A stretch of 64,000 nt of DNA from Campylobacterota bacterium (lineage in GTDB: Bacteria; Bdellovibrionota; Bacteriovoracia; Bacteriovoracales; Bacteriovoracaceae): NCBI GenBank assembly GCA_003650125.1, contig QNFX01000002.1, positions 1-64,000 on the forward strand, given 5' to 3'. The notes beneath the pieces are model-generated. The model made no database searches and had not been told where the DNA came from. It saw nothing but the letters and a program-made list of their open reading frames with translations. Below are positions 27,020 to 35,987 of this stretch, one piece after another. Numbering within the stretch: the stretch's first letter is position 1; each line of letters starts with the position of its first letter. The translations under genes and the position numbers were made by a program.

Positions 27020-27841
27020 ATGAAACTTGAGAACCTTTACAAGGAGATAGGGGGATTTTCAAAAGAAAATCAGGGAAGCTCAAATTATTATAATGAAGAT
27101 TTTTATGTACAAGGCCCTAAGGCCTTAGAGTTTGCCCCTCTTTCCTTGTTAAAAAAGAAATTTGCAAGCTTGAATAGTCCAAGTGAACTACTTGAACTCG
27201 GTTTCGTATACCAATCAATCGATTTTTTTGGAAGTGATAGCTTTGTTAAATGGTACGAGAAAAAGTTTGCCCGAAAGTTAAGTACGGCAACCTCTAATAA
27301 GATGACCATATTAAAAATTCCCAATAATAAATCAATCTTTGATTCCATCGAAAATATTGATAAGGCCTATAAAAATTTAAGAGCAAACAAAATTTTGTTA
27401 AATGGAAAAAATCTCCCCGTGCAACTTGGAGAATGGTATGCGCGGATTATTTTTGGACTTTATCAAAAAAAATCGTCTTCCCAGCGTGGCTTTGATTTCA
27501 AATTAGATGATAGATCAGTAGAAATTAAGGTTCATTGGGCAGATTCTTCTTCTCCTAAGGGCGTGAAGATCCGAAGGTCTTTGGTTCAATTAAGTGATTA
27601 TTGCATTATTATTTATATTCACAATAATTTTATGATTAGAGAGATTTGCTTTCTTGATTCAAAATTTATTACGCGTAAGTTTACAGAAAAAGGGCATACG
27701 ATATTTTTAAAGGATTCACAGGTTTCAAATTACTTCTTTTCAAAATCTTCAAAGCATGATGATAAAGTTATAAATCGTACTGCTCTTATGAAGTATTCGA
27801 GTCCGCAATTTGCTATTAAAATTGCTGACCGTTTTCAATAA
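27020..27841 (+). CDS. Orphan PD-(D/E)XK nuclease-like protein
   Basis: 273 residues, AGGA ribosome site. The central part reads LGEWYARIIFGLYQKKSSSQRGFDF then VEIKVHW: Glu138, Asp159, Glu168 and Lys170 form the E...D...ExK pattern of restriction-endonuclease-like folds, in the same order as in proteins where a GE-Y-A helix precedes GxD and QIK. The N-terminal 130 and C-terminal 80 residues have no recognised domain. It is 42 bases downstream of an acyl-CoA dehydrogenase, with no methylase or helicase partner, so a repair, defence or DNA-processing role is open. Confidence 0.6.
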   Translation: MKLENLYKEIGGFSKENQGSSNYYNEDFYVQGPKALEFAPLSLLKKKFASLNSPSELLELGFVYQSIDFFGSDSFVKWYEKKFARKLSTATSNKMTILKIPNNKSIFDSIENIDKAYKNLRANKILLNGKNLPVQLGEWYARIIFGLYQKKSSSQRGFDFKLDDRSVEIKVHWADSSSPKGVKIRRSLVQLSDYCIIIYIHNNFMIREICFLDSKFITRKFTEKGHTIFLKDSQVSNYFFSKSSKHDDKVINRTALMKYSSPQFAIKIADRFQ

Positions 27842-29034
27842 AGGTCATAGCGTACTAAGGTACAATCAATATTTCCATTTTTTAAAGAAACTCTACTAGA
27901 GGTGGAGAGAGAGATTCTTTTCCGCAATTCTTGAACAGTGAGTAAATAGGCACGAAATCCAGAGAAATTCTTTTTTAAATTTTCACCATAGTTGTACATA
28001 ACTTGTTCTAAGAATTTCTTTTCACCGATTCTTTCACCATAAGGAGTATTGCAGATAATAACTCCTGGAGGGTCAGCTGGAGGCATAAGTCTGGTGGAAT
28101 CAAGCCTTTTTAACTTTATAACGTTATCAAGTTTGGCATTTTTTAAGTTATTTCTGGCAGTATCAATATTTTCCTGGTCAATATCAAAACCAAAAAATTG
28201 GTGGTTGTGCAAATTATCTAACCCTTTTTTGGCGAGTTTTTTAACTTTATTTATTTCGCTTAGATAAAAATCTTGTAAAGACCCGTTTTTGGTAAACCAA
28301 ATTTGCTTTTGAAAAGCAAAATGAAATTTAGTAGATAAAAGACGAAAATAAGTAGGTGCGATTTTTTCTTTAATCATTGCTGCTTCAATAAGAATAGTTC
28401 CAGAACCACACATGCTATCAATGAAAATATCTTTTTCCGGATCCCAATCAGTTAGTAGTACCAAGGCCGCTGCTAGGTTTTCTCGCATAGGGGCCAAGTG
28501 GTGACCGGTTCGGTAAAATCGGTTTGAAAGTGGTGTGCCAACGAGGTCAAGAAGAATATTGACGTTATATTTTTCGTCTTCGGCCTGAGAAATTCTTAAG
28601 AGGAATAGATTATCAGGGTGTTTTATATCAACACTTGGTCTTTCACCAAACTTCTCGCGCAGCTTATCGGTGAGGGCGTCTTTTAAAAGTTGAGACAAGT
28701 AGAGTCCGCTTTTAAAACCTTGCTGTGCATCTCTATCCATTACACATTTGATCTTTAGAGTTTGTTTAGGAGTCATTACTTCATCCCAGGGATATTCTAG
28801 AGCTTTCTCATAGAGCTCTTTTTCATTGCTAATAGAAAAATCAGTAAGCTGTTTAAATACTCTACTAGATATTCGGGAACGGAGAATAAATCTTATTATT
28901 TCTTTTTCTGAGGTGGTAAATGAGGCCCCCCCTCGTTCCTCTTTGATATCATTTATCTCAAACTCTTTTAATTCATTTATTAAAAGTTGCTCTAGGTGAA
29001 TGGGGCAAGAGGCGAAATATTTAGTTTCAGTCAT
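27835..29034 (-). CDS. RlmL/Trm-type RNA guanine N2-methyltransferase with THUMP domain
   Basis: 399 residues. The first ~150 form a THUMP-like RNA-binding part; then RTGHHLAPMRENLAAALVLLTDW, DSMCGSGTILIEAAMI (SAM-binding motif I) and IICNTPYGERIGEKK. The last is motif IV, normally NPPYGER in RlmL; here the first Pro is Thr. The protein corresponds to the N-terminal (RlmL, 23S rRNA G2445) half of E. coli RlmKL. It overlaps the kinase-like gene upstream by eight bases and the convergent nuclease-like gene by seven. Confidence 0.88.
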   Translation of the reverse strand: MTETKYFASCPIHLEQLLINELKEFEINDIKEERGGASFTTSEKEIIRFILRSRISSRVFKQLTDFSISNEKELYEKALEYPWDEVMTPKQTLKIKCVMDRDAQQGFKSGLYLSQLLKDALTDKLREKFGERPSVDIKHPDNLFLLRISQAEDEKYNVNILLDLVGTPLSNRFYRTGHHLAPMRENLAAALVLLTDWDPEKDIFIDSMCGSGTILIEAAMIKEKIAPTYFRLLSTKFHFAFQKQIWFTKNGSLQDFYLSEINKVKKLAKKGLDNLHNHQFFGFDIDQENIDTARNNLKNAKLDNVIKLKRLDSTRLMPPADPPGVIICNTPYGERIGEKKFLEQVMYNYGENLKKNFSGFRAYLLTVQELRKRISLSTSSRVSLKNGNIDCTLVRYDLY

Positions 29035-29977
29035 TTTTTTTATACTCCAAAAGATTGAAAAAGTTTAAGGCCCGTGAGAGCAGTTCTTGGTAACTATCTG
29101 CTCGAGATGGGTCCAAGGTTCCCTCTTTAAATCTTTTTATTCTCCAAAGGCCAATGGAAAAAAGGCCCAATAAAATGGCCTGGTTTAAATAGTCCTTTTC
29201 CTTTGTTGGAAGAGGACGGATAGATTCATACCCCATTAAAAAAGACTCTATCAACATAATACCTATTGTTCCTTTTTCAAGGCAGGTTCCTGATATGGAT
29301 ATTCCTATATCAAAGAGAAGTTTCCCTCTCCCTGACTGCTCGAAATCAAGGAGAATATTAAGACGATTATTGTGAAATAAAGTGTTGTCATAATAGAGGT
29401 CTCCATGAATTACCCCCTCTTCAAAGTCCTCATTCTGCCAGCCTTTGAGCTCATCAGAGAAAATTTTATGAAAGAGTTGTTTAAAATCCTGAGGACAACT
29501 TTTCTCCTTTAGATAATTGATTACTCCAGTGGCACTAAAACCAACTTCTTGATGAGGTCTGAGCTCTAAATACATTTCATCTTTTCTAAGGGAGTGTAAA
29601 AGCGCCAATGCCTGGCCAATTTCGTAGCAAGTATCATCGGAAGGCCCTGGAGGGATTCCCTCTAAAAACTCAAATATAACTCCGATCATTCCCTTATAGT
29701 GATAGATCTTTTTTCCATTGCTCAAAGGGAGAGTACAGATAGAGTAGGGGTATCTCATATGAGCGAGATAATCGAGGATTTTTTGCTCTCCAATGAGCTC
29801 TTTTTCACCTTTATCATCAGATACTTTTAAAAGAATATATCTGTCTTTGAGCTCTACTTTGAAATTAGAATTAGAGATACCAAGACTTAAGGCCTTGATA
29901 GAGATTAAAGGGCCTAGGCCATAGAGAGATAGAATTTCATTGGCCTCATCGGAGGTCAGGTTGGTAAATGCACCCAT
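29027..29977 (-). CDS. APH-fold kinase, homoserine kinase (ThrB type II)-like
   Basis: 316 residues. The opening MGAFTNLTSDEANEILSLYGLG and ALSLGISNSNFKVEL resemble ThrB of the aminoglycoside-phosphotransferase class, and GVIHGDLYYDNTLF plus NILLDFEQSGRGKLLFDI are the catalytic and metal-binding motifs of that fold. Likely reaction is ATP-dependent phosphorylation of homoserine (threonine synthesis), but other small alcohols are possible. It overlaps the RNA methyltransferase gene by eight bases and is divergent from ahcY. Confidence 0.75.
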   Translation of the reverse strand: MGAFTNLTSDEANEILSLYGLGPLISIKALSLGISNSNFKVELKDRYILLKVSDDKGEKELIGEQKILDYLAHMRYPYSICTLPLSNGKKIYHYKGMIGVIFEFLEGIPPGPSDDTCYEIGQALALLHSLRKDEMYLELRPHQEVGFSATGVINYLKEKSCPQDFKQLFHKIFSDELKGWQNEDFEEGVIHGDLYYDNTLFHNNRLNILLDFEQSGRGKLLFDIGISISGTCLEKGTIGIMLIESFLMGYESIRPLPTKEKDYLNQAILLGLFSIGLWRIKRFKEGTLDPSRADSYQELLSRALNFFNLLEYKKND

Positions 29978-30039
29978 ACTTATGCCTTGTGTAAGACTCT
30001 TTCTATCATTTTAATATCCTGCGGGATAAGAATCAATCC

Positions 30040-30068
30040 TTGTTGGTAAGTCTTTCAAATGTTATACA
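30040..30068 (+). promoter_or_regulatory. Promoter of ahcY-rpiB with overlapping inverted repeat
   Basis: TTGTTG (30040-30045), 17 bases, TATACA (30063-30068). The -10 lies within AAATGTTATACATTT (30057-30071), a perfect six-base inverted repeat with a three-base centre, a candidate operator. Confidence 0.6.
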
Positions 30069-30109
30069 TTTGCACTGTTAAAACTAAATAAATTTTATGG
30101 GGGACAGCA

Positions 30110-31411
30110 ATGAATGAAGCTGCAGATTATAAAGTAAAGGATATTTCTTTGGCCGATTGGGGCAGAAAAGAAATACAAATCGCTGAAGTAGAAATGCCAG
30201 GACTAATGTCTATTCGAGAAGAATTAAAAGGTAGTCAACCACTAAAGGGCGCAAGAATTGCTGGTTGTATTCATATGACCATTCAAACAGCGGTTTTAAT
30301 TGAAACCTTGGTTGAGCTTGGGGCCGAAGTGAGATGGTCTTCTTGTAATATTTTCTCTACTCAAGATCACGCAGCTTCGGCCATCGCAGCTTCTGGAATT
30401 CCAGTTTTTGCTTGGAAAGGTGAAACTGAGGAAGAATATGAGTGGTGTGTAGATCAGACAATTAACTGGCCAGATGGAAAAGGGCCAAACATGATCTTAG
30501 ATGATGGGGGAGACCTCACGCTGATGATGCATGATAAATATTCCCAATTAATGGAAGCTGTTAAGGGGATTTCTGAAGAGACTACTACTGGTGTTCATAG
30601 ACTAGTGGAAATGGCAAAAAGTGGAAAATTAATGGTTCCCGCCATTAACGTAAATGATTCTGTCACTAAATCTAAATTTGATAACCTTTATGGTTGTAGA
30701 GAGTCACTTGTTGATGGAATTAAAAGGGCAACAGATACCATGGTTGCCGGAAAAATTTGTGTCGTTGCAGGTTATGGTGATGTGGGAAAAGGAAGTGCCC
30801 AGTCTTTTAAAGGACTCGGCGGTAGAGTAATTATTACTGAAATTGATCCGATCTGTGCTCTTCAAGCTGCAATGGAAGGATTTGAAGTTAGAAAAATGGA
30901 TGATGCTGCTAAAATTGGTGATATCTTTGTAACCACTACTGGAAACTTTAAAGTTATTAGTCAGGATCATATGGATTCTATGAAAGATGGTGCTATCGTT
31001 TGTAACATTGGTCACTTTGATAATGAAATTGATGTGGCCTGTTTAAGTCGAGATGGAATCACTAAATCTACTATCAAGCCTCAGGTTGACGAATATACTT
31101 TTCCTAATGGGAAAAAATTGATTCTTCTAGCTGAAGGAAGATTGGTAAATCTTGGATGTGCCACCGGACACCCATCATTTGTTATGAGTAATTCTTTTAC
31201 TAATCAAGTTATGGCGCAAGTTGAACTTTGGACTAATTCAAATAATTACGAGAGACAAGTTTATACTCTGCCAAAACATTTAGATGAAAAAGTGGCCTAT
31301 CTTCACCTGGCAAAAGTTGGAGTAGAGCTTGATACGCTGACTGCTGAACAAGCAGAATATATCGGAGTGAAAGTGGAAGGTCCTTATAAACCAGACCACT
31401 ATAGATACTAG
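30110..31411 (+). CDS. ahcY: Adenosylhomocysteinase
   Basis: 433 residues, GGGGGA before the [26 protein letters not shown], the NAD-binding [20 protein letters not shown] and the C-terminal KPDHYRY are diagnostic. It splits S-adenosylhomocysteine to adenosine and homocysteine, keeping methylation going. Homocysteine can pass to the CBS/CGL pair encoded at 48-50.7 kb. rpiB follows ten bases later and is probably co-transcribed; adenosine-derived ribose may link the two. Confidence 0.97.
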   Translation: MNEAADYKVKDISLADWGRKEIQIAEVEMPGLMSIREELKGSQPLKGARIAGCIHMTIQTAVLIETLVELGAEVRWSSCNIFSTQDHAASAIAASGIPVFAWKGETEEEYEWCVDQTINWPDGKGPNMILDDGGDLTLMMHDKYSQLMEAVKGISEETTTGVHRLVEMAKSGKLMVPAINVNDSVTKSKFDNLYGCRESLVDGIKRATDTMVAGKICVVAGYGDVGKGSAQSFKGLGGRVIITEIDPICALQAAMEGFEVRKMDDAAKIGDIFVTTTGNFKVISQDHMDSMKDGAIVCNIGHFDNEIDVACLSRDGITKSTIKPQVDEYTFPNGKKLILLAEGRLVNLGCATGHPSFVMSNSFTNQVMAQVELWTNSNNYERQVYTLPKHLDEKVAYLHLAKVGVELDTLTAEQAEYIGVKVEGPYKPDHYRY

Positions 31412-31420
31412 GAGTTTCAC

Positions 31421-31858
31421 TTGAAACTTATTCTTGGATGTGATCATGCGGCCTTTGATGCCAAGGAAGAGCTGAAGAAGCACCTTGCAACGTCACATGA
31501 GGTTATTGATGTGGGAACCTATTCCACCGAAAGATGCAATTATCCTGATTTTGCCACAAAGGTGGTAAAAAAAGTTCTTGAAGAGAACACCAAAGGAATA
31601 TTGATCTGTGGTTCAGGTATTGGTGTTTCCATGGTTGCCAACCGATATGCTGGTATCAGGGCAGCTCTTTGTAGATCACCTAAAGAAGCGGCCCTTTCCG
31701 TTGAGCATAACAATGCTAACGTGTTATGCTTGGGGGGTAGAATAAATACTTCGGACCAGCTAAGGGATATCGTAGAATCTTGGTTGAATGCTAAATTTGA
31801 GGGCGGCAGGCATAGTGAACGTTTGGCCCTCTTTGAGGATCTAGGTGAAAGATTTTAA
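31421..31858 (+). CDS. rpiB: Ribose-5-phosphate isomerase B
   Basis: 145 residues. The TTG start is supported by GGAG (31411-31414) six bases upstream and by the conserved beginning LILGCDHAAFDAKEELK. ILICGSGIGVSMVANRYAGIRAALC and NVLCLGGR are family hallmarks. It interconverts ribose 5-phosphate and ribulose 5-phosphate. It sits between ahcY and a membrane-protein gene that overlaps its end by 14 bases. Confidence 0.95.
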   Translation: MKLILGCDHAAFDAKEELKKHLATSHEVIDVGTYSTERCNYPDFATKVVKKVLEENTKGILICGSGIGVSMVANRYAGIRAALCRSPKEAALSVEHNNANVLCLGGRINTSDQLRDIVESWLNAKFEGGRHSERLALFEDLGERF

Positions 31859-32435
31859 ACTGGCACCTTCTGAAAAGTTCTTTTATCCCTTAATCTTACT
31901 TGTGATTTTTTTTGGGATGACAATATCTGAAAGTTATCCTCAGATTTTTAAAAACTATTACTTATTAATTCTTCCATGGCCTACTTTCTTGGCCCTGTTT
32001 TTATGTGGTCTCCTTTTTGTATATCGTGCTTTTATTCTCAGACCTTTTAGATTCGATGGTTTTTTCTACTCGTTGATTTTTCAAGGTGTGATATTTTTTA
32101 TTTTTTCCATGTTAAATGTGTTTTGGGGAATTGATGAACTTCGAAATGTGTACCAAGGCAATTTTAGAGGAGATTTGGTTCTTGTTATGGCCGTATATTA
32201 TCTGGGGACCAGGTTGAGTTATAAATTTTCTCCCAAAGTAAAATGTTTATTGGATAAATTCGGGTTTCCAGTACCAAAAACTTTTCAAATAATTCTTTTT
32301 GGGATTTCCGCCTTATTACCTCTTTGGGGCAATGGCTGGGAGATGTTTAAGTTTAGTGCCAGTTGGTTTTTATTTTTGATGACTTGGAATCCATTAAATA
32401 GAAAACTTTTTTCCCGCGCATCTCTTGAGCGTTAA
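31845..32435 (+). CDS. Polytopic membrane protein, unknown
   Basis: 196 residues from a GTG start inside rpiB. About five hydrophobic spans (FFYPLILLVIFFGMTI, LPWPTFLALFLCGLLFVY, FYSLIFQGVIFFIFSML, LVLVMAVYYLG, IILFGISALLPLWG). No family motif recognised. The overlaps with rpiB upstream (14 bases) and the convergent glycosyltransferase gene (four bases) suggest translation coupled to rpiB. Confidence 0.65.
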   Translation: MKDFKLAPSEKFFYPLILLVIFFGMTISESYPQIFKNYYLLILPWPTFLALFLCGLLFVYRAFILRPFRFDGFFYSLIFQGVIFFIFSMLNVFWGIDELRNVYQGNFRGDLVLVMAVYYLGTRLSYKFSPKVKCLLDKFGFPVPKTFQIILFGISALLPLWGNGWEMFKFSASWFLFLMTWNPLNRKLFSRASLER

Positions 32436-33157
32436 AGGGTTCCAAATATTTTTTTTAATCTTAAGAAAATAACGGCAAAAATCGCTTCAAAAATAATATT
32501 TTTATCCATTTTAGATTGTCCATCCCTTCTTTCATAAAAAATGATAGGGACTTCTTTAATTTTCAAACCTTGGCCCCAAATCTTATAATTAACTTCAAGT
32601 TGAAAGGAGTATCCATTAGAAATAATTTTATCAAAATTTAGCGCCTCTAAGGCCTTCCTGGTAAAACATTTAAATCCACCAGTGGTGTCCCTGAGGGGAA
32701 TTCTCGTTATAAAACGAGTATAGATAGAGGCAAAATAAGAAAGTAGCAATCTTTTAAAAGGCCAGTTAACAATAGATATCCCATCGATGTATCTTGACCC
32801 AATCACGAGATCATTGTTTTGGGCCGCTTCTAGTAATCTTGGAATATCTTTTGGGTCGTGAGAAAAATCACAATCCATCTCAAATATAAAATCATAATTT
32901 TTTTCTAGTGCCCATTTAAAGCCCGCGATATAGGCGGTTCCGATACCTTGTTTTTTTGCTCTCTCCATCAAATGAAGACCTGGGAATTCTCTTTGAATTT
33001 TTTTTATGATGTTTCCGGTCCCATCTGGAGATCCATCATCGATGATGAGAAGTGAAATATTTGGATAGGCCTTAAATATAGTACGGGCCATTCTTTCAAC
33101 ATTATCAGACTCATTATAAGTGGGAATTAAAATAACGGTTTTTTCATATGGGAGCAT
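32432..33157 (-). CDS. DPM1-like family 2 glycosyltransferase
   Basis: About 241 residues from ATG 33157, which has GAGG six bases upstream; a TTG at 33169 is in frame. ILIPTYNESDNVERMARTI, IIDDGSPDGTG and the donor/metal motif FEMDCDFSHDP match polyprenol-phosphate mannosyl- or glucosyltransferases; IPLRDTTGGFKCFTRKAL is typical too. There is no C-terminal membrane pair, so it is a soluble or peripheral DPM1-type enzyme making a polyprenyl-phosphate sugar for envelope glycans. Confidence 0.88.
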   Translation of the reverse strand: MLPYEKTVILIPTYNESDNVERMARTIFKAYPNISLLIIDDGSPDGTGNIIKKIQREFPGLHLMERAKKQGIGTAYIAGFKWALEKNYDFIFEMDCDFSHDPKDIPRLLEAAQNNDLVIGSRYIDGISIVNWPFKRLLLSYFASIYTRFITRIPLRDTTGGFKCFTRKALEALNFDKIISNGYSFQLEVNYKIWGQGLKIKEVPIIFYERRDGQSKMDKNIIFEAIFAVIFLRLKKIFGTL

Positions 33158-33180
33158 AAAATACCTCAAGTTAAGGTACT

Positions 33181-33546
33181 TTATTTACAATTATTGCAAT
33201 CTTTAATCAACCGTTTCCGGTAATTCTTGGCCACCTGATTAAAGTAGCTTAGGGCCTTTTGTCCCATATTACCTTCAATTAACCAGGAAATTTTTTTGAC
33301 TAGCGGAAACGCTATCATAAGCTGGGATAAAGCATCTTTACCAATATAGACTTCACCACTGGCATCGAGATAGTGCAACTCTCTCAAGGCCATCTCAGGG
33401 TCTATCTGGGGAAATTTAAGGTAAACTTCGTCATCATAGATGGAGGCAAAAGTGATATGAGAGGTACCAGGGATTCTTTCAAAGGCCTGCTTAAACCTTT
33501 TGCAGAGAGAACATTTTTCATCATGGAGAAGAATTGGTAGTTTCAT
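33181..33546 (-). CDS. DCC-family (DUF393) thiol-disulfide protein
   Basis: 121 residues opening LPILLHDEKCSLCKRFKQAF: the CxxC motif near the N-terminus with a preceding acidic residue is the pattern of DUF393/DCC proteins, thioredoxin-like proteins of uncertain redox role. The gene shares one base with the stop of the secreted Cys-rich protein before it (TAATG), so the pair is translationally coupled. Confidence 0.7.
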   Translation of the reverse strand: MKLPILLHDEKCSLCKRFKQAFERIPGTSHITFASIYDDEVYLKFPQIDPEMALRELHYLDASGEVYIGKDALSQLMIAFPLVKKISWLIEGNMGQKALSYFNQVAKNYRKRLIKDCNNCK

Positions 33547-35249
33547 TAATCTAGCTCATCTCTTGCAGGGGCCAACTTTTTATAACCACTTAATTGGTAT
33601 CTTCTAGAGATAACATTAAAGATACTATGATCTTTTCGCTTATTGATTTGTGCCTTTGCCTGGGCCATTTCGGCAAATTTTATTATATCACCAGAAGCAG
33701 ATGCCTTACCTCTTTGAAGTTTAGTTCTATCTTTAGGTTGTGCCCTAACCTGTCTTCTACTTTTTCTTTGAGGTTTAAAAGTAAGGGTTCTTACTGTTCG
33801 TCCTGATTTACCGGTGGTCATCCGAGGATTCTTTTTCCCTCCGGTAGCTCCCGCCATTAGCATTTTACCATTGGCCTTATCCTGGGCGGTTATAGGTCTT
33901 GAACTTAAATGTGCGGCCATTTCTTTGGGGATACCAAAATAGTCTTCGGCCATTTGTGCCCGCTTCATAGCATCGCTGGAGAGGTCACCCTTATATGGGT
34001 TTTGTAAGGCATATTGTTTGGCCAAAGATTTGCTTCTAACTGCATTTCTTCCAAACCCAGCTGAACCAACTCTTCCACCGATAAGCTCGCCTCTAGTCAT
34101 AGATCTAAAATCTGTAAGACCTGATTGAGCAAACATTTCAGGTGTTATGTCCGCTGCAAATTTCATGTATGCGGTGTCATAGCAGGAGTTACTTGTTTTA
34201 CAATGACAAAAGGGATCTAACCTCATCTTTTCATCTAAACAGGAAACTCTGATGGAATCATCAGCAACATTACTATCGTGTATTTCAGGCATACAGTACT
34301 TGGCCGCTCCTGCCTCGTCTATGATGACTACTTTATTAACATGTGTTTCTTTCTTTTTTTTCACCCCAAAAAAAGCAGCAACTTTGTCACCAGTACTTTC
34401 TTTTGCCGTATTTGCCGCCTTCGCTTCTTCTAAATTTCTTTTGTTTTCTTCTGCTAATTTTTCTTGATCTTCCTTGAGCTCTCGGTAGGTATCACAGTAA
34501 CATTGTCTGTCGGTGATAGGGTTACAGTAACCTCTGCCCGGCATTTTATCGGCGATATCTTTAACTTTATCAGCGATCTTTTTCTGTCTTATTGCATTGG
34601 TCGTGTGAAAGGCCGTAAGCAAGGCCGCGGCCGGCATTTTTATTACAATTGCTGTTACATCAACTCCAGCGGCGGCCACCATTCCTATATAACAGGCAGA
34701 AGTGGCACCATAACCACCGGCCTGAATAGCGGAAGTTTCTGATCGGGACTTATGTGAGGCCGATGCCTTAAGGAGTTCTTGTTTTTGAACGGTCTCACCC
34801 TCAGCAGGAAGATTTTTTAAGTTTTTTTGCTCACTGGTCTGTTTGAATTTCGCCAAAAGATTGGTGGCCATGGGAATTTTAGAACAATAATCTGGCTTGC
34901 TATCTCTTGCCATGGGGTCATTTTCTCGGGCCTTTTCCAAGGCCTTTTCAGATAGTTTCAATTCCCCCATCATTCCACCTGAGAGCATTGTATAGGCCTG
35001 GCCTACAAGTTCGATCATTTTATTGGGAATTCCTAAAAATGTGCCATCGTCATCTTTTCCCTTACATTCTGCTTCTATTCCCTCACATTCTTCTTGCATG
35101 ATTTTTTGGGCAATCCCTTCATGGACAAATTCCTGAGACAGCGTCTGCTCTTCATCGGTTAGCATTTGGTCGTCAGGGCCATAGGTCTGGATGACTTGGG
35201 CCCAGGCACCGAGGGAGAAAAGAAGGGGAAGAATAATTTTTAATTTCAT
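33546..35249 (-). CDS. Large secreted Cys-containing protein, unknown
   Basis: Starting at ATG 35249 (GGA upstream) gives signal peptide MKLKIILPLLFSLGAWA; an upstream in-frame Met at 35276 is less likely. About 567 residues. Features: scattered Cys pairs (CEGIEAECKGK, CYCDTY, CHCKTSNSC), a hydrophobic Ala/Val-rich stretch about residues 185-210 that may span a membrane, a charged coiled-coil region (ELKEDQEKLAEENKRNLEEA) and a strongly basic C-terminal quarter. No family recognised. The following DCC gene may serve its disulfides. Confidence 0.6.
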   Translation of the reverse strand: MKLKIILPLLFSLGAWAQVIQTYGPDDQMLTDEEQTLSQEFVHEGIAQKIMQEECEGIEAECKGKDDDGTFLGIPNKMIELVGQAYTMLSGGMMGELKLSEKALEKARENDPMARDSKPDYCSKIPMATNLLAKFKQTSEQKNLKNLPAEGETVQKQELLKASASHKSRSETSAIQAGGYGATSACYIGMVAAAGVDVTAIVIKMPAAALLTAFHTTNAIRQKKIADKVKDIADKMPGRGYCNPITDRQCYCDTYRELKEDQEKLAEENKRNLEEAKAANTAKESTGDKVAAFFGVKKKKETHVNKVVIIDEAGAAKYCMPEIHDSNVADDSIRVSCLDEKMRLDPFCHCKTSNSCYDTAYMKFAADITPEMFAQSGLTDFRSMTRGELIGGRVGSAGFGRNAVRSKSLAKQYALQNPYKGDLSSDAMKRAQMAEDYFGIPKEMAAHLSSRPITAQDKANGKMLMAGATGGKKNPRMTTGKSGRTVRTLTFKPQRKSRRQVRAQPKDRTKLQRGKASASGDIIKFAEMAQAKAQINKRKDHSIFNVISRRYQLSGYKKLAPARDELD

Positions 35250-35394
35250 ATGATGTTCCAGCAAATTCTTATTCATTATTTTACCACTTCTAGAAATCTT
35301 GGTGGAAACTCAAAAGGCCTATTTTTATAATCGAGTATTTTCAATTAGTTAGCTATTCTTTGAACTAGCATTTTTACAAAAATTCAGGCAAATT

Positions 35395-35423
35395 TTGACC
35401 CTAATTTGGATTTTTGATATAAA
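35395..35423 (+). promoter_or_regulatory. Promoter giving a leaderless DtxR-family mRNA
   Basis: TTGACC (35395-35400), 17 bases, TATAAA (35418-35423). The expected start site (about 35430) lies within a few bases of ATG 35433, and no ribosome site precedes that ATG. Confidence 0.65.
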
Positions 35424-35432
35424 CAGCTGCAT

Positions 35433-35954
35433 ATGGAAAAGGAAAATTTAGGCACACATAATCTATCCCACTCAATGGTTCACTACCTTCTAACTATCCA
35501 CAAGCTAAAGGAAGGAAGAGGGTTTGCCAGAGTTACAGATATTGCGAAAGAGCTCAATCTGACCAAAGGTTCAGTTTCAACAGCTCTTAATGGACTTAAG
35601 AAGAAAAACTTAGTTAAAGAAGAAGAAGATTGTAAGTTTTTAATATTAAGCGATGCCGGTCACGTAGAAGTGCATAGAATCTTATCTTCTAGAACTCTTT
35701 TATTTTATTTCTTGAGAGACTTTGTTGGGGTGGATGAAAAAACTGCAGAACTTGATTCATGTAAAATGGAGCATTTGTTAAGTGAAGAGACGGGTCTTAA
35801 GTTTTTTAATTTTATGAAAAAAATCGCATGTAGCTGCAATAATACGGAAGACGATAGACCCAATTTTTCAACCTCCTTAGACCTTTGTAATTTTAAAAAT
35901 GCCAAAGATTTCATGGCGGAACAAGTTGGTGATAAATATCTTCCTGCCAACTAA
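35433..35954 (+). CDS. DtxR/MntR-family metal-dependent repressor
   Basis: 173 residues. The winged helix reads HYLLTIHKLKEGRGFARVTDIAKELNLTKGSVSTALNGLKKKNLVKEE, as in MntR/IdeR. The metal-binding dimerisation part follows (LFYFLRDFVGVDEKTAELDSCKMEHLLSEET), with Cys and Glu where MntR has its metal ligands. The C-terminal tail has an extra Cys pair (ACSCNN). It probably represses metal uptake genes when Mn or Fe is plentiful. No transporter lies beside it. An M3 peptidase gene follows 33 bases later. Confidence 0.85.
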   Translation: MEKENLGTHNLSHSMVHYLLTIHKLKEGRGFARVTDIAKELNLTKGSVSTALNGLKKKNLVKEEEDCKFLILSDAGHVEVHRILSSRTLLFYFLRDFVGVDEKTAELDSCKMEHLLSEETGLKFFNFMKKIACSCNNTEDDRPNFSTSLDLCNFKNAKDFMAEQVGDKYLPAN

Positions 35955-35987
35955 TTCTTAAAAATATATTTTAAAAGGGGCCCACTT

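Noticed and set aside
30000-30109. SAH riboswitch in the ahcY leader
   Set aside because: The expected leader after the promoter is only about 35 bases and no conserved aptamer core is visible.
30704-31015. A 103-codon leftward frame inside ahcY
   Set aside because: It is antisense to a highly conserved enzyme gene and looks like a shadow of its codon pattern; no start signal.
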